This document shows, one piece after another, positions 32,512 through 41,380 of a stretch of 64,000 nt of DNA. How positions within the stretch are numbered: position 1 is the first letter of the stretch; every line of letters begins with the position of its first letter. The notes beneath the pieces were generated by a model, which was not told the origin of the DNA, searched no databases, and was given only the letters and a program-made list of their open reading frames with translations. This DNA is from Candidatus Poribacteria bacterium (GTDB lineage: Bacteria > Poribacteria > WGA-4E > GCA-2687025). The stretch is from NCBI GenBank assembly GCA_018644665.1, contig JABGQA010000106.1:92407-156406 (forward strand), in the 5' to 3' direction. A program made the translations under genes and the position numbers.

Positions 32512-35178
32512 TCACTCCGCCTCCGTGCCGTCCAGCTTCTTGCGCAACGCGTGGAGCGCGTTCAGGGCTTCGATCGGCGTCATAGCGTCCAGGTCCATCG
32601 CCGAGAGTTCGTCGCGCAGTTCTTCCAGCAGTGGATCTGCCGCGCCCGACGACGGCGGCACGAAGAGCGAGAGCTGCAGCCCGCCGTCCGTAGTGGCGCG
32701 GCGACGTGGCCGCCGCCTGGGTCTCGGCGTGCTGTTGTCCCCCACTGAGATTTCGTGCTGCTCCAGGATCAGCAGGATGTCCATCGCCCGCGCGACGACG
32801 TCGTCCGGGAGTCCCGCGAGACGGGCGACGTGGATGCCGTACGAGTCGTCCGTTCCCCCTTCGACGACCTTGCGCAGGAACGTGATGCTGTCCTCATCCT
32901 CGTGGATCGCAACGTTGTAGTTCCGCACGCGCGGGGACTTCTCCGCCAACTCGATGAGCTCGTGGTAGTGGGTTGCGAACAGCGTCTTCGCGCCGACCTT
33001 GCTGAGGATGTACTCCGCGACCGCCCAGGCGATGCTGATGCCGTCGAACGTGCTCGTCCCACGGCCGATCTCGTCCAGAATCAGCAGGCTGCGGCTCGTC
33101 GCGTTGTTGAGGATGTTCGCCGTCTCGTTCATCTCGACGAGGAACGTGCTCTGACCCATCGCCAGATTGTCGGCGGCACCGACGCGCGTGAAGATGCGGT
33201 CGACGACGCCCAGGTGCGCCTCCGCCGCGGGGACGAAGCTCCCCATCTGCGCCATGAGCGTGATGAGGGCCACCTGCCGCAGGTAGGTGGACTTACCGGA
33301 CATGTTCGGCCCCGTAATGACCTGTAGCTGCTCTTCGTCGCAGTTCAGGTGCGTGTCGTTGGGCACGAACCCCTCGTGCGTCACTAACTGCTCGACCACC
33401 GGGTGCCGGCCGCTCTTGATGAACAGCGCGTCCGTGTCGTCCACCTGGGGCTTCACGTAGTTGTTCTTGACGGCGATATACGCCATGGCGGAAAGGAAAT
33501 CGAGCATCGCGAGGATCGCAGCGGCGCGTTGTATGCGCGGTATCTCGGCCTTCACCTGCTCGCGCACCTTTAGGAACAGGTCGTACTCCAGGTCGAGTAT
33601 CCGCTCCTGGGCGTTGAGGATCTTCTCCTCGAATTCCTTGAGTTCCGGCGTGATGTACCGTTCCGCGTTCGCCAGCGTCTGCTTGCGGATGTACGACTCG
33701 GGGACGTTCGCCAGGTTCGCGCGCGTGACCTCGATGTAGTACCCGAACACCTGGTTGTACCCGACCTTCAGCGACGTGATTCCCGTCGCCTCGCGCTCGG
33801 CCTCCTGCAACCGCGCGATACGGTCCTTTCCGTTCGCGAGTACATCGCGTAGCTCGTCGAGGTCGCCGTTGTGCCCGTCGCGTATGAGGCGACCGTCACG
33901 CAGCGTCAGCGGCGGCTCCTCGTGCACGGCCCGCGAGATGAGGCCTACGACATCCGCGCACGTGTCCAGCGAGTCGTGCAGCGTCGCCAGCAGGCTGCTC
34001 GTCTTCGTAGACAGCCCATCCTTGAGCGCGGGTAGGATGGCGAGCGATCCCCCGAGCGCCTGCAGGTCGCGCGCGTTGGCCGAGCCGAGACCGATGCGAC
34101 CAACCAGCCTCTCCACGTCATACACGCCCTTGAGCAGCGCGCGGAGATCGTCCAGCGGACCGAGTTCCGCCCGCAACTCCGCAACTGCATCCAATCGCGA
34201 GCGAATCTCGCGTGCGTCGAGCAACGGCTGCACGATCGCCTGACGCAGCTTGCGCGCTCCCATCGGCGTGAGCGTGCCGTCGAGGATCTGGAGAAGCGTG
34301 CCGTGCGTGGACCCGTCCCGCATGGAGCGGACAAGTTCCAGGTTCCGTTGCGTCGCGCCGTCCAGCGCCATGAACGACTCGGTCGAGTACGTCGTCATGC
34401 CCGTGACGTGGTGGACGTTGTCCTTCTGCGTGTCCAACAGATACGTCATCAATGCGCCCGCCGCGCCGACCGCTGCATGGAGGCCCTCGCAGCCGAAGCC
34501 GTCCAATGAGGCACTCTGGAAGTGGCGCAGCAGCGTTCCGCGCGCAGTCTCCGGGTCGAACTGCCACGGAGGTTGTTCGTTGACGGTGGGCCGAGTCGCT
34601 TCCTCGGCCTCCGCGAGAGCGTCCCGGTGTCGGAACCCCTCGGGCAGCAGCAACTCCGACGGCCGGAGTCGAGTGAGTTCGGTCGCGAGCTTGTCGAGAG
34701 ATGCAGGCTCCGTGACCTGGAACTCCCCGGTCGACACATCGGCGCACGCCAGCCCGAAACGCTTTTCGAATGCGTACAGCGCCACGATGAAGTTGTTGGC
34801 CTTGCCGTCGAGCGCCTTGGGGTCGGTGACCGTGCCGGGTGTGACGACGCGGATGACCGCGCGCTTCACCACGCCGCGCGCTAGCTTTGGGTCCTCCACC
34901 TGCTCGCAGATCGCGACTTTGTGCCCCGCCTGGATCATCTTGTAGAGGTGCGCGTCCAGGGCGTGGTACGGAAAGCCGGCGAGGGGGATCTTGTTCCCAT
35001 TGGCGTCCTTCTCTCCCCGCGACGTCAGGGTGATTTCCAGCACCTTCGAGACAATCGCGGCGTCCTCGAAGAACGTCTCGTAGAAGTCGCCCATGCGGAA
35101 GAAGAGGACCGCGTCGGGGTTCTCGGCCTTGATGCCCTGGTACTGGGCCATCATGGGGGTCGTCTTGGCTTTTGCCAC
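32512..35178 (-). CDS. mutS: DNA mismatch repair protein MutS
   Basis: An 888-residue mismatch-recognition ATPase. The N-terminal mismatch-binding domain has FFRMGDFYETFFEDA, with the Phe-x-Glu pair (GDFYE) that wedges mispairs. Connector, core and clamp domains fill the middle. The ATPase has Walker A TGPNMSGKSTYL, Walker B LLILDEIGRGTSTFDG and the dimer motif LFATHYHEL. It starts with GTG, with AAGGGC upstream. It is a single-gene unit, convergent with the GH101-like gene and divergent from the ArsC-like gene. This is chromosomal housekeeping. Confidence 0.98.
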   Translation of the reverse strand: MAKAKTTPMMAQYQGIKAENPDAVLFFRMGDFYETFFEDAAIVSKVLEITLTSRGEKDANGNKIPLAGFPYHALDAHLYKMIQAGHKVAICEQVEDPKLARGVVKRAVIRVVTPGTVTDPKALDGKANNFIVALYAFEKRFGLACADVSTGEFQVTEPASLDKLATELTRLRPSELLLPEGFRHRDALAEAEEATRPTVNEQPPWQFDPETARGTLLRHFQSASLDGFGCEGLHAAVGAAGALMTYLLDTQKDNVHHVTGMTTYSTESFMALDGATQRNLELVRSMRDGSTHGTLLQILDGTLTPMGARKLRQAIVQPLLDAREIRSRLDAVAELRAELGPLDDLRALLKGVYDVERLVGRIGLGSANARDLQALGGSLAILPALKDGLSTKTSSLLATLHDSLDTCADVVGLISRAVHEEPPLTLRDGRLIRDGHNGDLDELRDVLANGKDRIARLQEAEREATGITSLKVGYNQVFGYYIEVTRANLANVPESYIRKQTLANAERYITPELKEFEEKILNAQERILDLEYDLFLKVREQVKAEIPRIQRAAAILAMLDFLSAMAYIAVKNNYVKPQVDDTDALFIKSGRHPVVEQLVTHEGFVPNDTHLNCDEEQLQVITGPNMSGKSTYLRQVALITLMAQMGSFVPAAEAHLGVVDRIFTRVGAADNLAMGQSTFLVEMNETANILNNATSRSLLILDEIGRGTSTFDGISIAWAVAEYILSKVGAKTLFATHYHELIELAEKSPRVRNYNVAIHEDEDSITFLRKVVEGGTDDSYGIHVARLAGLPDDVVARAMDILLILEQHEISVGDNSTPRPRRRPRRRATTDGGLQLSLFVPPSSGAADPLLEELRDELSAMDLDAMTPIEALNALHALRKKLDGTEAE

Positions 35179-35343
35179 CGCTTCGATCGATGCCCTTCAG
35201 GTCGCTTGCTGCGCGGACAGACTGCCGACAGTAGAACTACGCCCCCCGCGCCCGTAGGGGCTCAGAGGCCACCGCCGTCGCCATGGTGTGTGCGTCGCGC
35301 CGAGAGCGCAAGTGCGATGGGCGGACTTGGCGGCGAGCGACGA

Positions 35344-35363
35344 TCCCCGTAGCATTACGGGGA
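35344..35363. repeat. Short perfect hairpin upstream of the ArsC-like gene
   Basis: TCCCCGTA (35344-35351) and TACGGGGA (35356-35363) form an 8-bp stem with a GCAT loop, 46 bases before the ATG at 35410. It is in the divergent mutS/arsC-like gap and could be an operator or part of the leader. Confidence 0.4.
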
Positions 35364-35409
35364 ATCGCGCGGAAAGGCCTGGAAGTACGCATTGAGGGGA
35401 ACATCGCAC

Positions 35410-35763
35410 ATGGCCAAGGACTGGACGCTCTACCACAATCCCGGGTGCAGCAAATCGCGGGCGGCGATGGCGTATCTCACCGACGAGGGGATCGACGTCG
35501 ACGTGGTCGAGTACCTGGACGCCCCGCCCACGGAAGGCGACATCCGCAATCTGCTTGGCAAGCTCGGGCTGGCCGTACGCGACATCATCCGCGATGGCGA
35601 GGATGAATACGACGAGGCAGGCCTGGGGGACGAGACGCTCAGTGACGGCGCGCTAATCGCGGCCATCGTCAAGCAGCCCATCCTCTTGCAGCGCCCCATC
35701 ATCGTGCGCGGCGACAGCGCCGTAATCGGGCGGCCTACCGAGACGATCGACGACCTCCGCTAA
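35410..35763 (+). CDS. ArsC/Spx-family thioredoxin-fold protein (arsenate reductase-like)
   Basis: A 117-residue protein. The active-site start LYHNPGCSKSRAAMAYL corresponds to HNPxCxxSR of glutaredoxin-linked arsenate reductases. The C-terminal LLQRPIIV supplies the conserved RP pair, and IGRPTETI closes the domain. Length is typical. The ATG at 35410 has GAGGGGA upstream; the frame to 35392 adds six residues without support. It lies 14 bases before the enolase-superfamily gene. Arsenate reduction is likely, but Spx/YffB-like relatives of unknown role look the same. Confidence 0.87.
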   Translation: MAKDWTLYHNPGCSKSRAAMAYLTDEGIDVDVVEYLDAPPTEGDIRNLLGKLGLAVRDIIRDGEDEYDEAGLGDETLSDGALIAAIVKQPILLQRPIIVRGDSAVIGRPTETIDDLR

Positions 35764-35777
35764 CCGAGGCCCCAAAC

Positions 35778-36848
35778 GTGAAGATCACCGAGGTCAAGAC
35801 GTTCGTGATGCGTGGCGTGGAGCGCAACTGGCTCTTCGTCAAGGTCGAGACGGACGAAGGGGTGCACGGCTGGGGCGAGGCGTCGCTGGAGTTCACGACG
35901 CTCACGGTCCAAACCGCCGTCGAGGAAATGGCGGGCCATCTGATCGGTCAGGATCCCACGCGGGTCGAGCACCTGTGGCAGACGATGTTCCGTCACGGAT
36001 TCTGGCGTGGCGGCGTTGTGCTCAACTCCGCGATCAGCGGACTGGATCAGGCGCTGTGGGACATCACCGGGAAGGCGTACGGCGTGCCCGTGTACAAGCT
36101 CCTCGGCGGTGCGTGCCGGGACCGCATCCGTCTGTATGCCCACGGCGGCTGGCAGACGGTCGAGCCGCTGAAGGAGCTCGGATTCACCGGGATGAAGACC
36201 GGCGCGGATGTCGAGAACGTGCGCAGAGCGCGCGAGATAGGCGGCGAGGACTTCGCCCTGATGGTCGACAACCATGGCATGTCCACGCCCCACCAGGCCC
36301 ATCGCCGCATACTCGACCTGGAGCCGTACGACCTGCTGTTCTTCGAGGAGCCGTGCCCGCCGGACAACCCAGACGTCCTCGCGCCGCTCGCGGCTACTCG
36401 CTATCGGACGCCACTGGCGACGGGAGAGCGGCTTTTCACGCGTTGGGGATTCCGTCGCGTGCTGGAGAACCAGTGGGTGTCGATAATCCAGCCGGACATA
36501 TGCCATGCTGGCGGCATCTCGGAGGTTCGACGCATCGCCGCGATGGCGGAGACGTACTACGTCGAGGTTGCCCCGCACAATCCGTACGGCCCCATCTCGA
36601 CCGCCGCCTGCGTTCACCTCTGCGCCGCGATCCCGAACTTCGCCATCTTGGAGTACGTCTACTCGAACGAGCCGTGGCGTTCAAAGGCGCAGGTAGAGCC
36701 CCTCGTCGTGCGCGATGGCTACGCGGAGCTACCGACGGCGCCCGGCCTCGGAGTCGACCTCGACGAAGATGTGCTCCGCAGCCGGCCCTACGAGCCGATC
36801 CCGTTCGGCCATCGGTACGCGGACGATGGGAGCGTCGCCGACATCTAG
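35778..36848 (+). CDS. Enolase-superfamily dehydratase (galactonate dehydratase-like)
   Basis: A 356-residue mandelate racemase/muconate lactonising enzyme family protein. The N-terminal capping domain is followed by a barrel with Mg ligands in LMVDNHG (Asp), LFFEEPCPP (Glu) and ATGERLF (Glu), and a catalytic His in VAPHNPYGP. PDICHAGGISEVRRIA and the PHNPxGP loop point to D-galactonate or related sugar-acid dehydratases, which give 2-keto-3-deoxy acids. The start is GTG. It probably belongs to sugar-acid catabolism; the exact substrate is not readable. Confidence 0.88.
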   Translation: MKITEVKTFVMRGVERNWLFVKVETDEGVHGWGEASLEFTTLTVQTAVEEMAGHLIGQDPTRVEHLWQTMFRHGFWRGGVVLNSAISGLDQALWDITGKAYGVPVYKLLGGACRDRIRLYAHGGWQTVEPLKELGFTGMKTGADVENVRRAREIGGEDFALMVDNHGMSTPHQAHRRILDLEPYDLLFFEEPCPPDNPDVLAPLAATRYRTPLATGERLFTRWGFRRVLENQWVSIIQPDICHAGGISEVRRIAAMAETYYVEVAPHNPYGPISTAACVHLCAAIPNFAILEYVYSNEPWRSKAQVEPLVVRDGYAELPTAPGLGVDLDEDVLRSRPYEPIPFGHRYADDGSVADI

Positions 36849-36866
36849 GGTGCCCGTGCGCGCCGG

Positions 36867-38099
36867 TCAGATCGCCTCGAGCGCGGTGATCAGCCTGCCT
36901 GCCTGCGACTCCCAGGTCCAGTCCGCCATGAACTCCGCCCCGGCCCGCCCGACGCGCGCCGCCTCCGCGCGATCTGCGTAGGCGGTCTCCAACGCGTCCA
37001 CGATCTCATCGACGTCCGACTCACCCCATCCATCCACCCCAACCGCCCGGGACGGCGGTTCGGCGGGGGACTGCGTTTTCAACGCGAAGCAGTGGTCCTC
37101 GCGTATCAGGTCAAGGTGACCTGTGTTCGCCGAGAGAATCACCGGGACCCCGCACGCCATCGTCTCCATGGCGACGAGGTTCGTCCCGCCCTCGCAGCGG
37201 TTCGGGAACAGCGCGACATCGACTTCCCGGAGTATCTGACCCGCCATGTGGTTCGAGAAACTGCCGAGGTCGAGGAACGAGCCTTCGGGCAACCCGTTAC
37301 CGAGCAGCCACTCGCGCAACTCCAAGAAGCCGCGGGCATCGAGGGAAGGGACCCCCTCGACGTAGCCCGTCCGCTCCAGCACGGAGAGCGTCTCAGGTGG
37401 ATAGATGTTCTGCCAAGCGACGGCGAGGAGGGCGTCGGGGTGACGCGCGTGGAACGCTTTGAACGCTGCCACGACAATGTCTTGGCCCTTGCGGTACTCC
37501 AGTTTCCCGCCGGAGAAGACGACGTACCGGTCCTTGAACGCCCCTACACCCACCGACGGAGCCGGATGGAAGATCGCCGGGTCGACCCCCTGGAACACGG
37601 ACCGCACGTTGGCGATGCCGTGCGCCTTGAGCACCTGCGTGTTCCAGGTGGAACCCGCGACCATGGCGTCGTATTCGGCTGCGCGCGCTGTCGCCCCGAG
37701 CCCGAGGTTCGTGTTCTCCATGAACACGACGCCCACGTTCGGTGTCCCCACGGCTCGCATGCCGGGAGCAATGACCACCTGGTCCTGGAACAGTAGGTCG
37801 AGACGGTTCCCTAGTGGATGCAGGACGGGAAACGGGCACACGACCTTCTCCCCGCCGCGGCCGGCGCACGCCCGCGCGAACTGCTCATGACGGGCGACGG
37901 CCGCTTCGAGCGCGGCTTTGTGCGGCGCGTAGGATTCCGCGTTCACGAGGGGCGCGATCAGCGGCAGCGGGACGTATCGCCCGTCAGAAGCCAACTCTAC
38001 GAGAAGGTTGATCCCGTACACACCCCAGCCGCACACGCGGGTCAGTCGCCACCCGATGCCCAGGGGACGTGCGGAGTCGTCTCGGGGGTCGGCTGACAA
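36867..38099 (-). CDS. GT4-type glycosyltransferase
   Basis: A family 1/4 GT-B glycosyltransferase of about 410 residues. The N-terminal acceptor domain includes GIGWRLTRVCGWGVYGINLL. The donor domain has VVFSGGKLEYRKGQDIV and NRCEGGTNLVAMETMACG, the ExxxxxxxE-type sugar-nucleotide site. The frame is open to 38387, but the upstream 96 codons look non-coding; I place the start at the TTG at 38099 (AGAAGAG upstream), with a GTG at 38036 as another option. The gene stands alone and converges on the dehydratase. The acceptor is unknown. Confidence 0.8.
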   Translation of the reverse strand: MSADPRDDSARPLGIGWRLTRVCGWGVYGINLLVELASDGRYVPLPLIAPLVNAESYAPHKAALEAAVARHEQFARACAGRGGEKVVCPFPVLHPLGNRLDLLFQDQVVIAPGMRAVGTPNVGVVFMENTNLGLGATARAAEYDAMVAGSTWNTQVLKAHGIANVRSVFQGVDPAIFHPAPSVGVGAFKDRYVVFSGGKLEYRKGQDIVVAAFKAFHARHPDALLAVAWQNIYPPETLSVLERTGYVEGVPSLDARGFLELREWLLGNGLPEGSFLDLGSFSNHMAGQILREVDVALFPNRCEGGTNLVAMETMACGVPVILSANTGHLDLIREDHCFALKTQSPAEPPSRAVGVDGWGESDVDEIVDALETAYADRAEAARVGRAGAEFMADWTWESQAGRLITALEAI

Positions 38100-38430
38100 C
38101 GCTCTTCTCGGCTTCCGGTGGTAGCTGGCGCATACGCGTCCGGGCCGCGTCCGAAACCCGGGCAACGGCGATCGCCACGACGTGGCAACCGCCCCGATAG
38201 CGCGCCACATGGAGTGTGTCACGTCGTGGACCCCCTCACAATCCACCGGGCAAGCGGCAGCCGGCCCGCTGTATCGAGACGGCTTACGAACGTGACGCTC
38301 CCGCTGTGTCCAGCGATGAGGGCCACGTCGATCTAGCAGGGCCGGACGGATTGTGTGGCGCCGTGACGCGGTGGTACTATGCGCCACCGTGAAGGGACTT
38401 GGCTACACGCGAGTGGTGGGGGAGTGACCG
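38100..38430. other. Intergenic region between divergent genes
   Basis: If the glycosyltransferase starts near 38099, these 331 bases hold no gene. I see only the candidate promoter at 38351-38380 for the rightward operon and no clear site for the leftward gene. Part of it may belong to a longer glycosyltransferase, because its frame stays open to 38387. Confidence 0.5.
38351..38380 (+). promoter_or_regulatory. Candidate promoter of the 38431-42634 operon
   Basis: TTGTGT (38351-38356), 18 bases, TACTAT (38375-38380), 50 bases before the FAH-family ATG. Confidence 0.45.
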
Positions 38431-39357
38431 ATGAAACTCGTCAGCTTTCGGGCGGACGGAGGACCGCGGCTGGGCCTCTCCGTCGGGGATCACGTCGTCG
38501 ATGTCGCCGCGACCTACTCGGCGAATTTCGCGGGCGATGGCACGGCCCTCGCGACCATGCGGGCCTTTCTCAACGCGGGGCCGCCCGCGCTTGAGGCCGC
38601 GCAGCAGGTCCACGCACTGGCCGGGGAATCCCCCGACAAAGCAACCACCACGGACGCGCCGTTGACCGCTCCAGTGCCCGACCCACCGAAGCTCCTCTGT
38701 CTCGCCGGGAACTACGCGGAGCACATCCGCGAGGGCGGTGGGATCGCGCTCGAGAAGGAGCAGACGACTCCCCGCGTATTCATGAAGCCACCGTCGACGA
38801 CGATCGTCGGCCCTGGCGACGCAATCGTCATACCGCGGAACGCCGGCTGGATCGACTGGGAAGCCGAACTCGCCATCGTGATGGGCCGGGGCGGCCGCTT
38901 CATCGACGCGTCCGATGCGCTGAGCTACGTCGCTGGCTACACGATCGTCAACGACGTGTCCGAACGGCAGTTCGTCATCGACAAGGACCGCGAGCCACGC
39001 GACGGCGACAGTTGGTTCGACTGGCTCAACGGCAAGTGGTTCGACACGTTCGCCCCTCAGGGTCCGTGCCTCGTCACGACCGATGAGATCCGCGACCCGG
39101 ACAACCTGCGCATCGCGTTGCGCGTCAACGGAGCGTCGAAGCAGGACTCCAGCACCGCCCACATGGTGTTCACGTGCGCCGAACTCATCGAGTGGGTCTC
39201 GCGGAACATCACCTTGGAGCCGGGCGACATCATCTCAACCGGCACGCCATCCGGCGTTGGCAAGGCGCGCGGAGAGCACCTCAACCCAGGTGACACCGTG
39301 GAAGTCGAGATCGAGGGCATCGGTGTGCTATCGAATCCCGTGACACGCGAGGAATAG
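38431..39357 (+). CDS. Fumarylacetoacetate hydrolase (FAH) family protein
   Basis: A 308-residue Mg-dependent C-C hydrolase or decarboxylase. LLCLAGNYAEHIREGG starts the catalytic fold; DWEAELAIVMG holds acidic ligands, GYTIVNDVSERQ follows, and ISTGTPSGVGKARGEHLNPGD is the classic C-terminal signature. Relatives hydrolyse acylpyruvates, ketodeoxy sugar acids or catechol meta-cleavage products. An ATG with GGGGGAG upstream opens a five-gene run with short gaps (FAH, cupin, phosphatase, PhyH, uronate isomerase), so a ketodeoxy sugar acid is a reasonable guess. Confidence 0.92.
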   Translation: MKLVSFRADGGPRLGLSVGDHVVDVAATYSANFAGDGTALATMRAFLNAGPPALEAAQQVHALAGESPDKATTTDAPLTAPVPDPPKLLCLAGNYAEHIREGGGIALEKEQTTPRVFMKPPSTTIVGPGDAIVIPRNAGWIDWEAELAIVMGRGGRFIDASDALSYVAGYTIVNDVSERQFVIDKDREPRDGDSWFDWLNGKWFDTFAPQGPCLVTTDEIRDPDNLRIALRVNGASKQDSSTAHMVFTCAELIEWVSRNITLEPGDIISTGTPSGVGKARGEHLNPGDTVEVEIEGIGVLSNPVTREE

Positions 39358-39370
39358 TCGGAAGGACACC

Positions 39371-39745
39371 ATGAGCGACTCCGCAGCGGCTCTAGTCAAG
39401 GCTGAGGATGCGGCGCCGGTAACGACGCCGTTCGCCGATATCCTATGGCACTGCCATGCCCAGAACTCCACGCTGGCGAAGCTGGCTTTTGGGACGGCGA
39501 CGTTCCCCGAAGGCGGCGGCCACGCGTCCCATCGGCACCCGAACGCCGAAGAGTTCATCTACGTCGTGAGCGGGAAGGCGACGCAGACTGTTGTGGACCA
39601 GACCTTCAACATGGGCCCGGGAGACTGCGCCAACATCCCACAGGACGCGGTGCACTCCACGATGAATGTGGGCGACGGGGAACTCGTGATCCTCGTTGGG
39701 TTCAGCGCGGCAGACCCCGAGACCATCGACCTCGACCCCGTGTAG
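39371..39745 (+). CDS. Cupin-domain protein
   Basis: A 124-residue single-cupin protein. HRHPNAEEFIYVVSGKA supplies the HxH...E metal triad and MGPGDCANIPQDAVHSTMN the second motif with its His. It is cytosolic. The ATG follows GGAAGGAC, 13 bases after the FAH stop. Small cupins in such operons serve as isomerases, dioxygenases or effector-binding proteins; nothing here settles which. Confidence 0.88.
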   Translation: MSDSAAALVKAEDAAPVTTPFADILWHCHAQNSTLAKLAFGTATFPEGGGHASHRHPNAEEFIYVVSGKATQTVVDQTFNMGPGDCANIPQDAVHSTMNVGDGELVILVGFSAADPETIDLDPV

Positions 39746-39763
39746 ACGAGCCCGAGGACGCGC

Positions 39764-40480
39764 TTGCGTATGGACGTCTACTACGTGCGGCACGGCGAGT
39801 CGACCGGCAACACCGGCGAGACGCACGAGCCCGATCCCGCTCTCACCGATGCCGGACTCCAGCAAGCGGGCCACGCCGCCGACGGCCTCCGAGGGCTCGG
39901 CGTGGACAGGCTGTACTGCAGCCCGCTGCGGCGGAATCTACAGACGGCGCGGGCGATCGGCGAAGCCTTAAGTTTGTCGCCGCACGTTATGCCGGAACTG
40001 TGTGAGATCGGCGGCATCCCTCCGCACGACTACGGCGCCGGACGCCTCGAAGAGCGAAGCGGCATGAGGCCCGCCGAGATCCTCGACGTGTGCCCGGGGG
40101 CGACGCTGTCCGACGACATCACGGCCGAGGGTTGGTGGTCTCTGCGTCGCGACATCCTCGATTCCGACGACCCGTCGGTGTGGAGGCACGCGGTAGACGG
40201 AGCCAAGACGATGGGACGGCTCCTCATGGCCGAGCGATCCGGCGCGGACGACGTAAGCGCGTTGGTCGGCCACGGCGCCGCGGGCTGGCTCTTCTTCGAG
40301 ACGTTCCTCGGCATCGAGCCCGAGCCCGGCCAACAGCGCTTTGGCTTGGATAACTGCAGCATCTCGCTCTTCCGTATGCGCGACCATGGCATCCGGCTCG
40401 CGTTCTCGAACCGTGTGGCGCACTTGCCCCTCGAGTTGCAGGAAAGCGAGCGAGCGCGGTTGCGAGCGGCGCAGGGATAA
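39764..40480 (+). CDS. Histidine phosphatase family protein
   Basis: A 238-residue phosphoglycerate-mutase-like phosphatase. YYVRHGESTGN carries the phospho-acceptor His and RHG motif, LYCSPLRRNLQTA follows, and SALVGHGAAGWL has the second catalytic His. The start may be the TTG at 39764 (GAGGA five bases upstream) or the ATG at 39770. It probably removes phosphate from a small metabolite within this operon rather than acting in glycolysis. Confidence 0.88.
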   Translation: MRMDVYYVRHGESTGNTGETHEPDPALTDAGLQQAGHAADGLRGLGVDRLYCSPLRRNLQTARAIGEALSLSPHVMPELCEIGGIPPHDYGAGRLEERSGMRPAEILDVCPGATLSDDITAEGWWSLRRDILDSDDPSVWRHAVDGAKTMGRLLMAERSGADDVSALVGHGAAGWLFFETFLGIEPEPGQQRFGLDNCSISLFRMRDHGIRLAFSNRVAHLPLELQESERARLRAAQG

Positions 40481-40494
40481 GGAGGGCTCGACCT

Positions 40495-41331
40495 GTGAGC
40501 AACGCGACCGCTGTGGCGCCTACAGACCTATATCGGGAGTCCGCTGCCGCCCACGGACTGACCGGCGGGCTCAATGCCGTCGGCGATGTCGAGGCCGCCC
40601 GGTTCCACGAAGAGGGGTACCTCGTCGTCGAGGACGCCTTCGACCCTAGCGAGGTGGCACAGGCGCTCGACGGTCTGACATACCTCATGGACGGCGGCGA
40701 CGGGGAGTTCCGTGGCGTGCAGTACGAGCCCTCCATGCGCGACGCCGTAGCCGACCTGCCGGTCGAGGAGCGGCGCACGTTTGTGCGCAAGGTGTTCAGC
40801 TTCGTTGACCACGACCCGCGCCTGAAGGCGATGTCAGGGCACGTGCCACTGCACCGGGCGCTGGAGCGCATCATCGGCGCGCCTCCGGTGTTGTTCCAGG
40901 ACATGGCGCTCTCGAAGCCGCCGCGGATGGGCTCCGAGAAGCCGTGGCACCAGGACTGTGCCTACTTCGAGTTCCACCCGGACACCGCTGTCGTGGGCGT
41001 CTGGATCGCCCTCGACGAGGCGACGTACGAGAACGGGTGCATGCACGTCATACCCCGCTCGCATCGGGACGGGCCGGTCGTCCACTTCCAGCGTCGCGAC
41101 TGGCAGATATGCGACACCGACGTTGCGGCATCCAGCAACGCCGTCGTGCCCCTACGGCCTGGTGGCTGTCTTTTCTTTCACGGCTTGGTTCACCACGGGA
41201 CTCCTCCGAACCGCACGGACTCTCCCCGGCGCGCCCTCCAGTTTCACTACCGGCCCGAGGACATCGTGACGGTGACCCGTGAGGAGCGCCTCGCGGTCTT
41301 CGGCGACGAGGGTAAGGACGTCACGTGCTAG
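40495..41331 (+). CDS. Phytanoyl-CoA dioxygenase (PhyH) family oxygenase
   Basis: A 278-residue Fe(II)/2-oxoglutarate oxygenase. Iron ligands are in KPWHQDCAYFEF (HxD) and FFHGLVHHGTPPNRT, with RRALQFHYRP supplying the 2-oxoglutarate Arg. GCMHVIPRSHRDG is family-typical. The GTG start has AAGGAGGG at eight bases. It is the third PhyH-type gene of the window, and more similar in its HQDCAYFE region to the 18041 protein (HQDAAYFE) than to the 16895 protein. Confidence 0.9.
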   Translation: MSNATAVAPTDLYRESAAAHGLTGGLNAVGDVEAARFHEEGYLVVEDAFDPSEVAQALDGLTYLMDGGDGEFRGVQYEPSMRDAVADLPVEERRTFVRKVFSFVDHDPRLKAMSGHVPLHRALERIIGAPPVLFQDMALSKPPRMGSEKPWHQDCAYFEFHPDTAVVGVWIALDEATYENGCMHVIPRSHRDGPVVHFQRRDWQICDTDVAASSNAVVPLRPGGCLFFHGLVHHGTPPNRTDSPRRALQFHYRPEDIVTVTREERLAVFGDEGKDVTC

Positions 41332-41380
41332 CGGGCCGGGAGACCGCGAACCCGTTCACCCGGCCGAAGCGAGGGACCCG